64,000 nt of DNA, taken from Phycisphaerae bacterium (lineage in GTDB: Bacteria; Planctomycetota; Phycisphaerae; SM23-33). Made by a program: the position numbers and the translations under genes. Below the pieces are notes generated by a model that saw only the letters and a program-made list of their open reading frames with translations, was not told the DNA's origin and did no database searches. The stretch spans positions 1-64,000 of the forward strand of contig WRDM01000009.1 of NCBI GenBank assembly GCA_009783465.1, given 5' to 3'. Below, in pieces: positions 29,957 to 39,559 of this stretch (positions are counted from its first letter, which is position 1; each line of letters begins with the position of its first letter).

Positions 29957-29991
29957 GTATCATATGATACTCTATCGGCCAGTTTTGTCAA
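29957..29991 (-). promoter_or_regulatory. Candidate autoregulated promoter: -35 TTGACA, -10 TATCAT overlapped by a 14-bp palindrome GTATCATATGATAC
   Basis: Minus strand TTGACA(29991-29986) - 16 nt - TATCAT(29969-29964); palindrome 29957-29970. Confidence 0.6.
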
Positions 29992-30042
29992 GAGGATTAC
30001 AGAATTTTGTGGTTTATGGCGAGTCGAACGCAAGGCATCCGC

Positions 30043-31971
30043 CTACACCCGCAGCAACTGTTGTTTCTTTTCTTCGACGAACTGGTGGGTGTAGAGTTCG
30101 TGGTATCGGCCTTGGAGGCGGAGGAGGTCGTGGTGGGTGCCTTGTTCGGTGATTCGGCCATGTTCGATCACGAGGATGTGGTCGGCGTTTCGGATCGTCG
30201 AGAGGCGGTGGGCGATGACGAAGCTGGTTCGGCCTTTGAGCAGTTGTTCCACGCCGCGTTGGATGAGGCGTTCGGTGTGGGTGTCGACGGAGGAGGTGGC
30301 TTCGTCCATGACGAAGATCTGCGGGTCGGCGAGCACCGCGCGGGCGAAGGAGATCAGTTGCTTCTGCCCCGTGGAGAGCCGGTTGCCGCCCTGGCCGACT
30401 TCGGTGTCGTAGCCGTGTTCGAGGCGGAGGATGAATTCTTCGGCGTTGACCAGCCGGGCGGCGGCGGCGACCTCGTCGTCGGAGGCGGTCAGTCGCCCGT
30501 AGCGGATGTTCTCGCGCACCGACCCGCCGAACAGGTGCGGCGTCTGGAGCACAATGCCCAGCCGGCTTTGCAGCCACAACAGGCTGCGGCGGCGATAATC
30601 CACGCCGTTGATGAGGACCTGCCCGGCGGTGGGTTCGTAGAAGCGGCACAGCAGGCTGACGATGGTGCTCTTGCCCCCGCCGGTGTGCCCGACCAGCGCG
30701 ATCGTCTTCCCTGCCGACACGGTGAGATTGAAGCCCGTCAGCACGGGTTGGCCTTCCTTGTAGGCGAAATCCACGTCGCGGAATTCGATGGTGTCGATGC
30801 GGTCGTCGCAACGTGGCGCGGGCGTCTCGCCCGCGCTATGCGCTCCATAGGCCGGAACGGTGGAGGACGGCGAAACCGGTTGGCCGTTTGCCAACGATCC
30901 GTCACAGGGCGTGGTTAACGCGGGCGAGACGCCCGCGTCACGTTGCGACGCCTGTTTGACCTCCTCGCTGTCCCGGATGGCCGGCTCGGTCGCCAGCAGC
31001 GTCAGCACGCGTTCCACCGACGCCTGCGACGCATACACTTCCGTCAGCACGCGGGCCATCTCGTTGACCGGATCGAAAAACATGCCCGCGCAGGTGATGA
31101 ACAACACCAGATCGCCCAGCGTCATCCCCGTGTCCATCATCCGAAGCCCGCCGTACCACAGCGCCAGGCCCGCCCCCGTCGCGCCAACCGCCGTCACGAT
31201 CGGCATGTACAAGGCCGACTGCAACGCGTTCCGCATGCTGCTGCCGTACATCTCGTCCGTCTGCTTGGTGAATTCCCCGAGGCTCTCCGCCTCGCGGGCC
31301 AACGCCTTGGTCGTCCGAACCGCCTGGAGCGACTCGTTATACGACGCCGTGATCTGCGAGTTGACCTTTCGCATCGCGCGCGAACTGTGGAGCAGCCTCC
31401 GCTGAAGGATCGCGCACGCCACCGCCAGCGGAGGCAACACCGCGAACACCACCAACGCCATCTGCCATTGGACGTAGAGCATCACGCCCGCCATCACGAA
31501 CATCAACACCACGCCCCAGGCGAAGTCCATCAGCCCCCAGCTCAGCAGGCCGGAGATGCGTCCGCAGTCGCCGGTCGCGCGGGCGATCAGCCAGCCGACG
31601 GGGCGGCGGTCGTAGTAGGCGAACTCCAACTCCTGCAACCGCCCGAACACGTCGCGGCGGATGTCGTGCGCGACGTGATTGGAAATGTGCCCGGCCTGCT
31701 GAATGTACTGCCAGAGAAACACCGTCTGAAAGCAGATCGACACGATCAAGCCAGCGCCGTGCCACAGCACCGCGCCGCGGTCGCCTCCGTCGGCGCCGTT
31801 GATCAGCCCGCGCAGCAGCAGCGTGTACACCATGTGCAGCGCCGCCAGCCCCGCCGTCGCCACGCCCAGCAGCACCAGCGCCCGTGTGTAAGGCCGAACA
31901 TACCGCAGCGCCTTAGCCCACTGCCGCAAGTTCAAATCGCCGGAAAATTCTTCTTCCTGGAAACCACGCAT
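30043..31971 (-). CDS. ABC transporter, fused permease/ATPase (exporter type)
   Basis: TMD + NBD: GHTGGGKSTIVSLL, LSTGQKQLISFARAVLADPQIFVMDEATSSVD; in-frame palindromic insert in the linker. Confidence 0.92.
   Translation of the reverse strand: MRGFQEEEFSGDLNLRQWAKALRYVRPYTRALVLLGVATAGLAALHMVYTLLLRGLINGADGGDRGAVLWHGAGLIVSICFQTVFLWQYIQQAGHISNHVAHDIRRDVFGRLQELEFAYYDRRPVGWLIARATGDCGRISGLLSWGLMDFAWGVVLMFVMAGVMLYVQWQMALVVFAVLPPLAVACAILQRRLLHSSRAMRKVNSQITASYNESLQAVRTTKALAREAESLGEFTKQTDEMYGSSMRNALQSALYMPIVTAVGATGAGLALWYGGLRMMDTGMTLGDLVLFITCAGMFFDPVNEMARVLTEVYASQASVERVLTLLATEPAIRDSEEVKQASQRDAGVSPALTTPCDGSLANGQPVSPSSTVPAYGAHSAGETPAPRCDDRIDTIEFRDVDFAYKEGQPVLTGFNLTVSAGKTIALVGHTGGGKSTIVSLLCRFYEPTAGQVLINGVDYRRRSLLWLQSRLGIVLQTPHLFGGSVRENIRYGRLTASDDEVAAAARLVNAEEFILRLEHGYDTEVGQGGNRLSTGQKQLISFARAVLADPQIFVMDEATSSVDTHTERLIQRGVEQLLKGRTSFVIAHRLSTIRNADHILVIEHGRITEQGTHHDLLRLQGRYHELYTHQFVEEKKQQLLRV
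30804..30948. repeat. Family C palindromic element inserted in frame in the ABC exporter CDS
   Basis: gtcgcaacgtggcgcgggcgtctcgcccgcg ... cgcgggcgagacgcccgcgtcacgttgcgac. Confidence 0.9.
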
Positions 31972-32000
31972 GGCTTATTTTCGTTTGTTCGAGGGAATCA

Positions 32001-32160
32001 GAGCCACTAGCCACTAGCCACAAGGTATTCGTAGTTCGATTGTGGCATCACACGATGTTGATCGGGCATCATTTGTTTATCTACTCCCGCTGTCACTGCC
32101 GTTTCGCCCAGGGCGTTCCGTACCTTGTGGCTAGTGGCTAGTGGCTTGTGGCTAGTGGCT
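32001..32160. repeat. Heptamer-array palindrome, alpha type (AGCCACT)n
   Basis: gagccactagccactagccacaagg ... ccttgtggctagtggctagtggcttgtggctagtggct; 97-nt core. Confidence 0.87.
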
Positions 32161-34108
32161 TCTCGTCTTTCTGTAGATCATCCTCCAAACTATTCTGTAT
32201 CCGCCACAGGCTTGCGTAGAGGCCTTCCTGGGTGAGCAGTTCGTCGTGCGTGCCCTGCTGGGCCACTTTGCCGCGGTCGAGCACGAGAATCCGGTCCGCC
32301 TGCCGCAGCGCGGAGAGGCGGTGCGATGTCACCAGCGTTGTCCGATGGGCGTGCCGCGTCCGCAAGGCCGACAGGATCCGCGTCTCCGTCCGCGTGTCGA
32401 CGGCGGAGAGGCAGTCGTCCAGCAGCAGGATCGTGCCATCGCGAACCATCGCCCGTGCCAACGCAACCCGCTGCCGCTGCCCGCCCGAAAGCGTCACGCC
32501 ACGCTCGCCCACCAGCGTGTCGTACTTCTCGTCGAACGCCATGATCGACTCGTGCACGCACGCCGCGTGGGCGGCCGACTCGATCTGATCCTGAACGGCG
32601 ACGTTGTGGCCGAGGCGGATGTTGTCCCGCAACGTTTTGGAATACAGGAACGGCTCCTGGAGTACCACGGCGAACTGCTTCCGCACCGCCTGGCGGTCCA
32701 GGTCGCGCAATTCCTGCCCGTCCACATGGATCGAGCCGTGCTGGTAATCGTAAAACCGCAACAGCAGATGCAGCAGCACGCTCTTGCCCGACCCGCTGGG
32801 GCCGAGGATCGCCAGCGTCTGGCCTGGCGCGACGTCGAAGGAAACATCCTCCAACACGTTGGCCTGCCCGTCGAACGAAAACGTCAAGTTCCGCACGGCG
32901 ATCGCGCCCGTAGCACGGGTATCCAAACGTGACGCGGGCGTCTCGCCCGCGTTGTGTGTTCCATAGGCCTGACCGTTAAAGGACGGCGAAACCGGCTTGG
33001 TGTCTTCCGACAGTCCGTCACATGGCATGGCTAACGCGGACGAGACGCCCGCGTCACGTTCAGACGCGTCCGTCGTCTCGGGTTGCTCTTCGAGAATCTC
33101 CTCCAGACGTTCCAGCGACACCGTCGCCTTGCCCAGATTCGTCAGCAGTCTGCCCAGGCCTCGCAGCGGCCAAATGATCATGTTCCCATACGCGATGAAC
33201 GTGAACAGCACGCCCACCGTCAGCGAGCCGCCCATCACCCAGTATCCTCCGACCAGGAGAATCAGCACGTTTTGCAGATGGCAGAGCAGGTCGGTGCCCG
33301 ACCAGTACCAGGCCATCAGATTCCGCAGCCGCAGATACTCGTCGCGCTGGGCGGCGTTTTTGACGGCAAATTTGTCCCGCTCGTACGCCTGTCTGGCGAA
33401 CGCCCGCACCACGCGGATGCCCGTGAGATTCTCCTGGAGCACCGCGGTCATGGCGCCTTCGGCTTCGTCGGCCTTACGGAACGTCCGGCGGATCTTCCCG
33501 AAAAAAAACGTGGACGCCACCAGCACGATCGGCATGAGCGACATGGCCACGAGCGTCAGCCTGCCGTCGAGGGCCATCATGAACGGCAGCATGGTCAGCA
33601 GAATGATGCCCATGCGGGCAACCTCGATGGTCTGTCCGCCGACGAAGCCCTTGACGGTCTCGACGTCGCTGGTGCACCGCTGCACGAGGTCGCCGGTAGG
33701 GCGGTTGTCGTGGAACGCGCACGGCAGCCGCTGGAGGTGGTCGTACAGGCGGTTCCGCAGTCGGCGGGCGATGGTTTCGCACGCCAGGGCAGCCCAGCGA
33801 TCCTTGAGAAACGACGCCGCGCCCGCCAGCACCGCGAAGCCCGCAATGGCGATCACGCACACCCAGAGATGCCCGCCAAGCCAGCCTCGCCCGCCGAGTG
33901 ACTCGACCGCGCCCACCAGCCACGCGGGGGCGATGAGCGGCTCGTTCTTCAGCGCATAGTCGATCGTTTGCCCGATGATCCACGGCGGGACGAGCATCGC
34001 CAGCGATGCCGCCGCCATCGCCACGACGGCGGCAAGATACCGCCACTTCTGGTCGGTCATCAACCGCCAGAGCGCGACGTATTTCGACGCTTTTTTACGC
34101 GCAGTCAT
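32138..34108 (-). CDS. ABC transporter, fused permease/ATPase (exporter type), partner of 30043..31971
   Basis: GPSGSGKSVLLHLLLRF; LSGGQRQRVALARAMVRDGTILLLDDCLSAVD; stop inside heptamer repeat. Confidence 0.92.
   Translation of the reverse strand: MTARKKASKYVALWRLMTDQKWRYLAAVVAMAAASLAMLVPPWIIGQTIDYALKNEPLIAPAWLVGAVESLGGRGWLGGHLWVCVIAIAGFAVLAGAASFLKDRWAALACETIARRLRNRLYDHLQRLPCAFHDNRPTGDLVQRCTSDVETVKGFVGGQTIEVARMGIILLTMLPFMMALDGRLTLVAMSLMPIVLVASTFFFGKIRRTFRKADEAEGAMTAVLQENLTGIRVVRAFARQAYERDKFAVKNAAQRDEYLRLRNLMAWYWSGTDLLCHLQNVLILLVGGYWVMGGSLTVGVLFTFIAYGNMIIWPLRGLGRLLTNLGKATVSLERLEEILEEQPETTDASERDAGVSSALAMPCDGLSEDTKPVSPSFNGQAYGTHNAGETPASRLDTRATGAIAVRNLTFSFDGQANVLEDVSFDVAPGQTLAILGPSGSGKSVLLHLLLRFYDYQHGSIHVDGQELRDLDRQAVRKQFAVVLQEPFLYSKTLRDNIRLGHNVAVQDQIESAAHAACVHESIMAFDEKYDTLVGERGVTLSGGQRQRVALARAMVRDGTILLLDDCLSAVDTRTETRILSALRTRHAHRTTLVTSHRLSALRQADRILVLDRGKVAQQGTHDELLTQEGLYASLWRIQNSLEDDLQKDEKPLATSH
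32922..33068. repeat. Family C palindromic element inserted in frame in the second ABC exporter CDS
   Basis: ccaaacgtgacgcgggcgtctcgcccgcg ... cgcggacgagacgcccgcgtcacgttcaga. Confidence 0.9.
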
Positions 34109-34121
34109 CCCCGAGGCGCCC

Positions 34122-35207
34122 TCACGTATTTTTCTCGAACCACGCCAGCAGATCGTCGGCTTCTTTGACGCTGTCGGCCCCGGTGCAGTACATGGTTTTG
34201 GCGGGGGCCAGTTCTCGGTGGGCCTGCTTGCATTCGTCGATCGTGCCGATGAACTGCACCGCCTTGCCAGCCTTCTGGACGCGTCGCAGGAGCGGCAGGT
34301 GGTCGATGTGCTTGATGCGCCCGCCGATGCTCACGGTGGGGACGTAGCCGAACGTGTGGAAGCCCTCGATGGTGACGAGGTCGGCTTCGTGCTTGAGGGC
34401 GTCGGGGCCGTCCCAGTGGTGGAAGGCGTTTTTGACGATCGACGCCTCCTCGACGTAGGCGGGGCGGATCCATCGGCGGAACATCTCCGGGCTGATCATG
34501 CAGCAGAAGTCGCAGGAGATGACGGCGGCGCCTTCCATGGAATACAGGCCCTGGCAGTGACCACGTTCGTCCATTTTGGCGGCCTCGACGACGCGGTTCC
34601 AGATCTGCGGGAAGATGGCCCGCGCGCTGTCCATGGCGCGGTCGATCATTTCGGGCTGGTCGACGAGGTCCATGCACAGCCGGTCGGGGCTTCGGGCTGC
34701 GACGAGGAGGTCGCCGTTGGTGTGCAGGTCGAGGTGGGAAATCAGCATTTTTCCTTCGAGTTTGGCCGCGGCGCGGCGGCAGAGTTCGAGCATCCGCTGC
34801 CAGAGCGGGTTTTCCTCGTGGATGCGGAAGGGCAGGGCGGTTTCCCAGTCGTCGACGAAGGGTTTGGACCAGTTGGTCCAGCCGCTGTCGTCGTTGAAGT
34901 GGAATTCGCCGTCGCTACAGAAAACGGCGACTTCGTCGGCGCCGAAGCTGATTCCCATGGCCGGTATGGACTCGCCGCCGTAGTAGTTGCAGGAGGCGGC
35001 TTCGAGGTTGGTGTCGATGATCTTGTCGAGGTCGCCGAAGTTGTAGTCGCGATATCCCACGCCCGGCGGGGGCTTCTTGCCTTCCAGCGGCGCGCCAACG
35101 CACACGAGCGGCCTTTTGTACAACTCGCCGGCCAGGTAGGCCTCCCACCGCTTGGCGGCTTCGTCGAGGTCGGGTTTGAGCGACAGAGGGTACGGTTTTT
35201 TCTTCAT
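34122..35207 (-). CDS. Uroporphyrinogen decarboxylase (URO-D) superfamily protein
   Basis: Overall URO-D-like sequence character; start at MKKKPYPLSLKPDLDEAAKRW. Confidence 0.7.
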   Translation of the reverse strand: MKKKPYPLSLKPDLDEAAKRWEAYLAGELYKRPLVCVGAPLEGKKPPPGVGYRDYNFGDLDKIIDTNLEAASCNYYGGESIPAMGISFGADEVAVFCSDGEFHFNDDSGWTNWSKPFVDDWETALPFRIHEENPLWQRMLELCRRAAAKLEGKMLISHLDLHTNGDLLVAARSPDRLCMDLVDQPEMIDRAMDSARAIFPQIWNRVVEAAKMDERGHCQGLYSMEGAAVISCDFCCMISPEMFRRWIRPAYVEEASIVKNAFHHWDGPDALKHEADLVTIEGFHTFGYVPTVSIGGRIKHIDHLPLLRRVQKAGKAVQFIGTIDECKQAHRELAPAKTMYCTGADSVKEADDLLAWFEKNT

Positions 35208-35260
35208 GTTGGATTTCCTTTGGTCGGTGGTGGAATTGTACCGTGGATTCGAGGGAACGG

Positions 35261-35286
35261 AAGCGACAAGTGACAAGCGACAAGGG
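35261..35286. repeat. Half copy of beta heptamer array
   Basis: gaagcgacaagtgacaagcgacaagg. Confidence 0.75.
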
Positions 35287-35527
35287 AGGTGCCCAGATTT
35301 TCTGGTACGGCGGTTTCGATGTTGAATACGAACGATTGGCCTCCCACGCGAGACCGGGGAGGCCAATCGGTTCGCTTCAACGGAAAATCAAGCAATGCCT
35401 CCCATGCCAACAATTCAACCATGTCCGAGTCGACATGACCAAAGAACGAAAGGTATGGCAACGTATCCGCCCTGCACCGTATACTGCCCAATACGTTGCG
35501 ATAACTTTTCAACATAAGGATATCACC

Positions 35528-37948
35528 ATGGCCAAGGAAGTTTTGTTTTCGTTTTATCTCCACATGGATCCGACGTGGCGGCGGTGTTTTGATCGTGTTG
35601 CCGTGCGCGACGGGGTGACGCTTCAACCGTATTCCGTTGTCGAAGGGCTGCAAATCGACGCGTTTCTGAAACTCGCCGACCGCAAGCATGTGTTCACGCA
35701 AGGCCAGATGGCCGTGTGGCGGAAGTACCTCGAGCGGCGCGGCTTTGCGCGGCACGGCGACCACCCCGACGGTATCCTGGCCGACATCCGCCGGCGAGTC
35801 GCTGACGGCACGCTCACCATTCCCTTCGCGGGCGAGACCGTGCAGGACAACTCCATGCCCGCCGCCGAAGGCCTCGTGCGAAACTACCTCGCCGCCTGGC
35901 CGCTCTATCGCCAACTCGCCGGCGACGACCACGCGGGCATGAAAATCGCCTGGTTGGCGGACGTCTTCGGCAACAACCCCAATCTGCCGCAGATTCTGCG
36001 AGGCATCGGCTGCGAGATGACCAGTTGGGTCAGTTACCGCCAACTGGGCGAGGACACGTGGGTGGGCATCGACGGCAGCATGGTGCTCACGCCCAGCGCG
36101 TTGCCCAATTATTCGTTGGGCGTGTACGTGAAGAATCCGCCGTGCACCGCCTGTGCGGGCGTCGGCTGCGACGTCTGCGGCGGCGCGGGCATGGACGTGC
36201 CGCAGGCGTTTAACTTCGATGCGATGCGTGACGCGATCCGCAAGGCCGCCGCCGATCCCGCCGACACCGGCTACGTGTTCCTCCTGTCCGAGGAGGCGTT
36301 GCCCGACGGCCGGCTGTGCGACATGATCGAGCAGATGGACGCCGAACTCGCCCCGGCAGGCTGTCGCGTCCGCTGGTCGCCGTACTGGGAATTCATCGGC
36401 CGCTACCGCCCGACGATGGAGCAGGCCGCCGCCGTGCGCGACCGGACGAAACCGAGCGTCGACCTCAATCCGGCGATGTCCGGCTGTTACGTCACGCGAA
36501 TTCAATGCAAGCAGCGCACGCGGACCGTCGCGTACGAACTGCTCCAGGCCGAGGCGAAGCTCGCGTCGGCAGGCTGGGCGGCGAACACGCCGACGAAACC
36601 GGCGGAGGAATTCCAGCAGGCATGGCGGGACGTGACGTTCAATCACTTCCATGACGCGATCACGGGCACGCACATCGACACCGCGTACACGGAGTTGATG
36701 GAGATGCTCGACGCCGCCCAGGCCGTCGCGAGACGGCACGTCAAGCCGTTCCGCCCCGCGCGCCTCGGCGGATTCGAAGTGTTGGAACAGGGCGACGGCA
36801 CCGCCGTCAGTGACGCGCCCACGACGACCGCGAGCCAAACCATCCGCGTGCGGCCTGGCGATTCGCTGGCGACGTTCACACGGCGACTTGGCGCGCTGGA
36901 CGTGACGTTCGACCGGCTTGGCATCGTGTCGATTCTGCGGGACGGCGTGGACGTGTTCGGCGCGGATCGGCCGATGAGTCCGACGCGGCGGAACATGCGG
37001 ATCGGCGAGTTGATGCTGGAGCAGGACGTCGGCGACGCGTGGGGGCAGCGGATCGAGCCGATTTTCGGCCCCGCCAGTACGGAGTCGGCCATTCCGATGG
37101 GCGATTACAATATCCGCGTGGAGGCGAGCGAAACGGCGATCCGCTGGAAGGGCGTCTATCGCGGCGGCGATCCGATGGTGAAGAAATTGTCGTGGACGGT
37201 GACGGCGACCGCCAGCGGTGACGGGCGGCGGGTCGATTTCACCGCGGACGTTCAGTGGGACGCTGCCAGCCGTCGGCTGATGGTCAACGTGCCCGTCGCC
37301 AGCCAGGATCCCGCCGCCCAGTTCGAGTGCCCGTTCGGTTTCGTCGAGCGGGCGTACGACGCCTCCAAGCTCAACTACACGCTGTGGGGCATGAACGATC
37401 AGAACTTCCCCGTGCAGCACTGGATGCGGGCGAAGATCGACGACCGCCGCGGGCTGGCCGTGCTGAACAAGGGCATCCCGTGCGGGCGGCACGTGCCGGG
37501 CGGATTCCACCTGTCGCTGTTGCGAAGCCCGCAGGCGTACTTCTGCATCGTCGAGCCGGGAACGTACGAGTTCTGGGACAACGACGGCCAACGCGACGCG
37601 GGCAAACACCGCTTCGAGTATTCGCTGTTGCCGTACACCGCGGGCCTGAGCGAAGCCGAGTTGACGCGGATCGGCTACGATTACAACGGGGCGTCGCCGG
37701 CGGTGCCGTTCGCGATCGCCGGCGACGTTGTCGTGACCGCGTGGAAATTCGCCGAAGACGGCCAGGGGTGGATCGTCCGCTGCTTCGACGCTACCGGCCA
37801 GGGCACGACGGCGGCCTTCACCTTCGACACCCCGCGCCACGTCGTCCCGACGGACTTGCTCGAACGCCCCCAAGGCGACCCCGTGCACACCCCGCGCTTC
37901 GAAACCCGCGTGCACAAACACGGGATTTTGACGGTGAAGATCTGGTGA
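35528..37948 (+). CDS. Glycoside hydrolase family 38 (alpha-mannosidase-like) protein
   Basis: AWLADVFGNNPNLPQILRGIG; FNHFHDAITGTHIDTAYTE; start MAKEVLFSFYLHMDPTW. Confidence 0.88.
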   Translation: MAKEVLFSFYLHMDPTWRRCFDRVAVRDGVTLQPYSVVEGLQIDAFLKLADRKHVFTQGQMAVWRKYLERRGFARHGDHPDGILADIRRRVADGTLTIPFAGETVQDNSMPAAEGLVRNYLAAWPLYRQLAGDDHAGMKIAWLADVFGNNPNLPQILRGIGCEMTSWVSYRQLGEDTWVGIDGSMVLTPSALPNYSLGVYVKNPPCTACAGVGCDVCGGAGMDVPQAFNFDAMRDAIRKAAADPADTGYVFLLSEEALPDGRLCDMIEQMDAELAPAGCRVRWSPYWEFIGRYRPTMEQAAAVRDRTKPSVDLNPAMSGCYVTRIQCKQRTRTVAYELLQAEAKLASAGWAANTPTKPAEEFQQAWRDVTFNHFHDAITGTHIDTAYTELMEMLDAAQAVARRHVKPFRPARLGGFEVLEQGDGTAVSDAPTTTASQTIRVRPGDSLATFTRRLGALDVTFDRLGIVSILRDGVDVFGADRPMSPTRRNMRIGELMLEQDVGDAWGQRIEPIFGPASTESAIPMGDYNIRVEASETAIRWKGVYRGGDPMVKKLSWTVTATASGDGRRVDFTADVQWDAASRRLMVNVPVASQDPAAQFECPFGFVERAYDASKLNYTLWGMNDQNFPVQHWMRAKIDDRRGLAVLNKGIPCGRHVPGGFHLSLLRSPQAYFCIVEPGTYEFWDNDGQRDAGKHRFEYSLLPYTAGLSEAELTRIGYDYNGASPAVPFAIAGDVVVTAWKFAEDGQGWIVRCFDATGQGTTAAFTFDTPRHVVPTDLLERPQGDPVHTPRFETRVHKHGILTVKIW

Positions 37949-38014
37949 ACGAAAGGCTGTAGGCTCAGGGCGAACGCGTGTGCGTTTCTCGTTTTCGCCC
38001 GGGATTCCTGTTCA

Positions 38015-38132
38015 GGTGCCACTGGCCGCAGGCCCTGCCATTTTGCGTTGTAAAACGTTATGGGCGACAGAACGTTTCGCCTGGCACAACGATCTGCAAC
38101 GCAAAATGGCAGGGCCTGCGGCCAGTGGCGCC
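38015..38132. repeat. Family A hairpin (CCCTGCCATTTTGCG stem type)
   Basis: ggtgccactggccgcaggccctgccattttgcgttgta ... tgcaacgcaaaatggcagggcctgcggccagtggcgcc; core gaacgtttcgcctgg. Confidence 0.93.
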
Positions 38133-38156
38133 AAACCAAGATATTGCGCCTACAGC

Positions 38157-39167
38157 CTACGGTCTACAGCCTACAGCCTTTTTGTCCTCCCGCCGCCGCA
38201 CCAGGCCGCTGCCGAGTAAAATTGCCGCCGTCGCCAGGACCATCGTGACGACCCACAGGGCGTTGGCGGCTTCGCCGAGGGCGAGCACGGAGATCACCGA
38301 CGCCGCCACGATGCTCGCGATGCCGTTGAGCGTAAACACCACCGCCGCCGGCGCGGAGACGCAGGCCGTCAACAACAGCACGCCGACGATCGACCCCGCC
38401 GACGCGATCACGCCAAGCCCAAGCGACGGCCACGTCGGCGACAGGCCGTGGACCGTGCAATACCCCACCGTGCCGACCGTCAGGAACGCGTACATCAGCA
38501 GCATGTACAACTCCCTGCCCCGCTGCATCAGCGTCTGCTCGCCGACCCGCCGCATGCCCAGTTCCTTCATGACCACCTGTGTGGTGGCGTTGCACAGGAC
38601 AACGCCCACCAGCAGTCCCGCCACCAGCAAGGCGCCGCCGACGGCGGGGGCCGTGCCCGCCCCGGCGGCGGGATCTTGCGGCGCGTTGAGCGTGGAGGCG
38701 ACCATGCACCCAGCCGCCGCCGCCAACGCGAGAAACTTTGCCCAGTCCAGCCGCTCGCCGAACACCACGCGCGAGTAAACGATCACCACCACGAAGCTCA
38801 GCGACAACGCGCACCAGACGGGCGTCAGCGGCAGGTTGGATTGCAGGCCGGCGTTGATCAACGCCGCGGCCAGGAATTGCCCGACGCCCGTGATGCTGCC
38901 GCCGATCCACACGCCGCGCGACCCCGGCCCGGCCACCACACCCCGCCAGTCGGGGCGGCGAAGCAAGCGAAGCAAGAACGTAAAAAATCCCATCACCGAC
39001 AGCACGGCCATCACCTGCATCGGCACCACCGGCTCGGCGAACGTCTTGCCCACATCGTACATCACACCAATAATCGAAATGCATACGCCCGACAGGATCA
39101 CCATCGCGATCATTCTGCCGCTCGCAACCGACTCGCCACGTGTACCGCCGCTCACACTGCCGTCCAT
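38157..39167 (-). CDS. DMT-superfamily permease (EamA/RhaT-like)
   Basis: About 10 hydrophobic segments; start at MDGSVSGGTRGESVASGRM. Confidence 0.78.
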   Translation of the reverse strand: MDGSVSGGTRGESVASGRMIAMVILSGVCISIIGVMYDVGKTFAEPVVPMQVMAVLSVMGFFTFLLRLLRRPDWRGVVAGPGSRGVWIGGSITGVGQFLAAALINAGLQSNLPLTPVWCALSLSFVVVIVYSRVVFGERLDWAKFLALAAAAGCMVASTLNAPQDPAAGAGTAPAVGGALLVAGLLVGVVLCNATTQVVMKELGMRRVGEQTLMQRGRELYMLLMYAFLTVGTVGYCTVHGLSPTWPSLGLGVIASAGSIVGVLLLTACVSAPAAVVFTLNGIASIVAASVISVLALGEAANALWVVTMVLATAAILLGSGLVRRREDKKAVGCRP

Positions 39168-39285
39168 ACAAAAACCTCGCGCCGCCCGAACGCACTGCCA
39201 TGTCGTTCCACGGCGGCGACACCATACCACGAGGCTACGGCGAAAGCACGGGTTCCGATACAATATTCTCGTGGCGCAGGCGAGA

Positions 39286-39476
39286 GATTCGTTCGAGGGA
39301 AACAAGCCAGTAGCCAATAGCCAGTAGCCAATAGGTATGGCGGAACCTGCTACAACTCACACGATCGAAGATTTTCGCCGCATCTCCGCCCGCTCCCGCT
39401 TTCATTGCCATTTCCGCCCTTGTCGTTCCATACCTATTGGCTACTGGCTATTGGCTTGCTTCCCTCGAACGAATCG
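39286..39476. repeat. Heptamer-array palindrome, alpha type, with extra outer arms
   Basis: gattcgttcgagggaaacaagccagtagccaatagccagtagccaatagg ... cctattggctactggctattggcttgcttccctcgaacgaatc. Confidence 0.92.
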
Positions 39477-39559
39477 CCTGTCCGTGCCGCGAGATTGGCA
39501 ACACCATCCCCTTGCATCGCCGGCGTGGGGTTCTACAATGGCGAGCAAAGGAAAAACCA

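Noticed and set aside
35204-37921. 905-aa minus-strand ORF opposite the GH38 gene
   Set aside because: High-GC shadow ORF; the plus-strand frame has clear GH38 motifs and an RBS.
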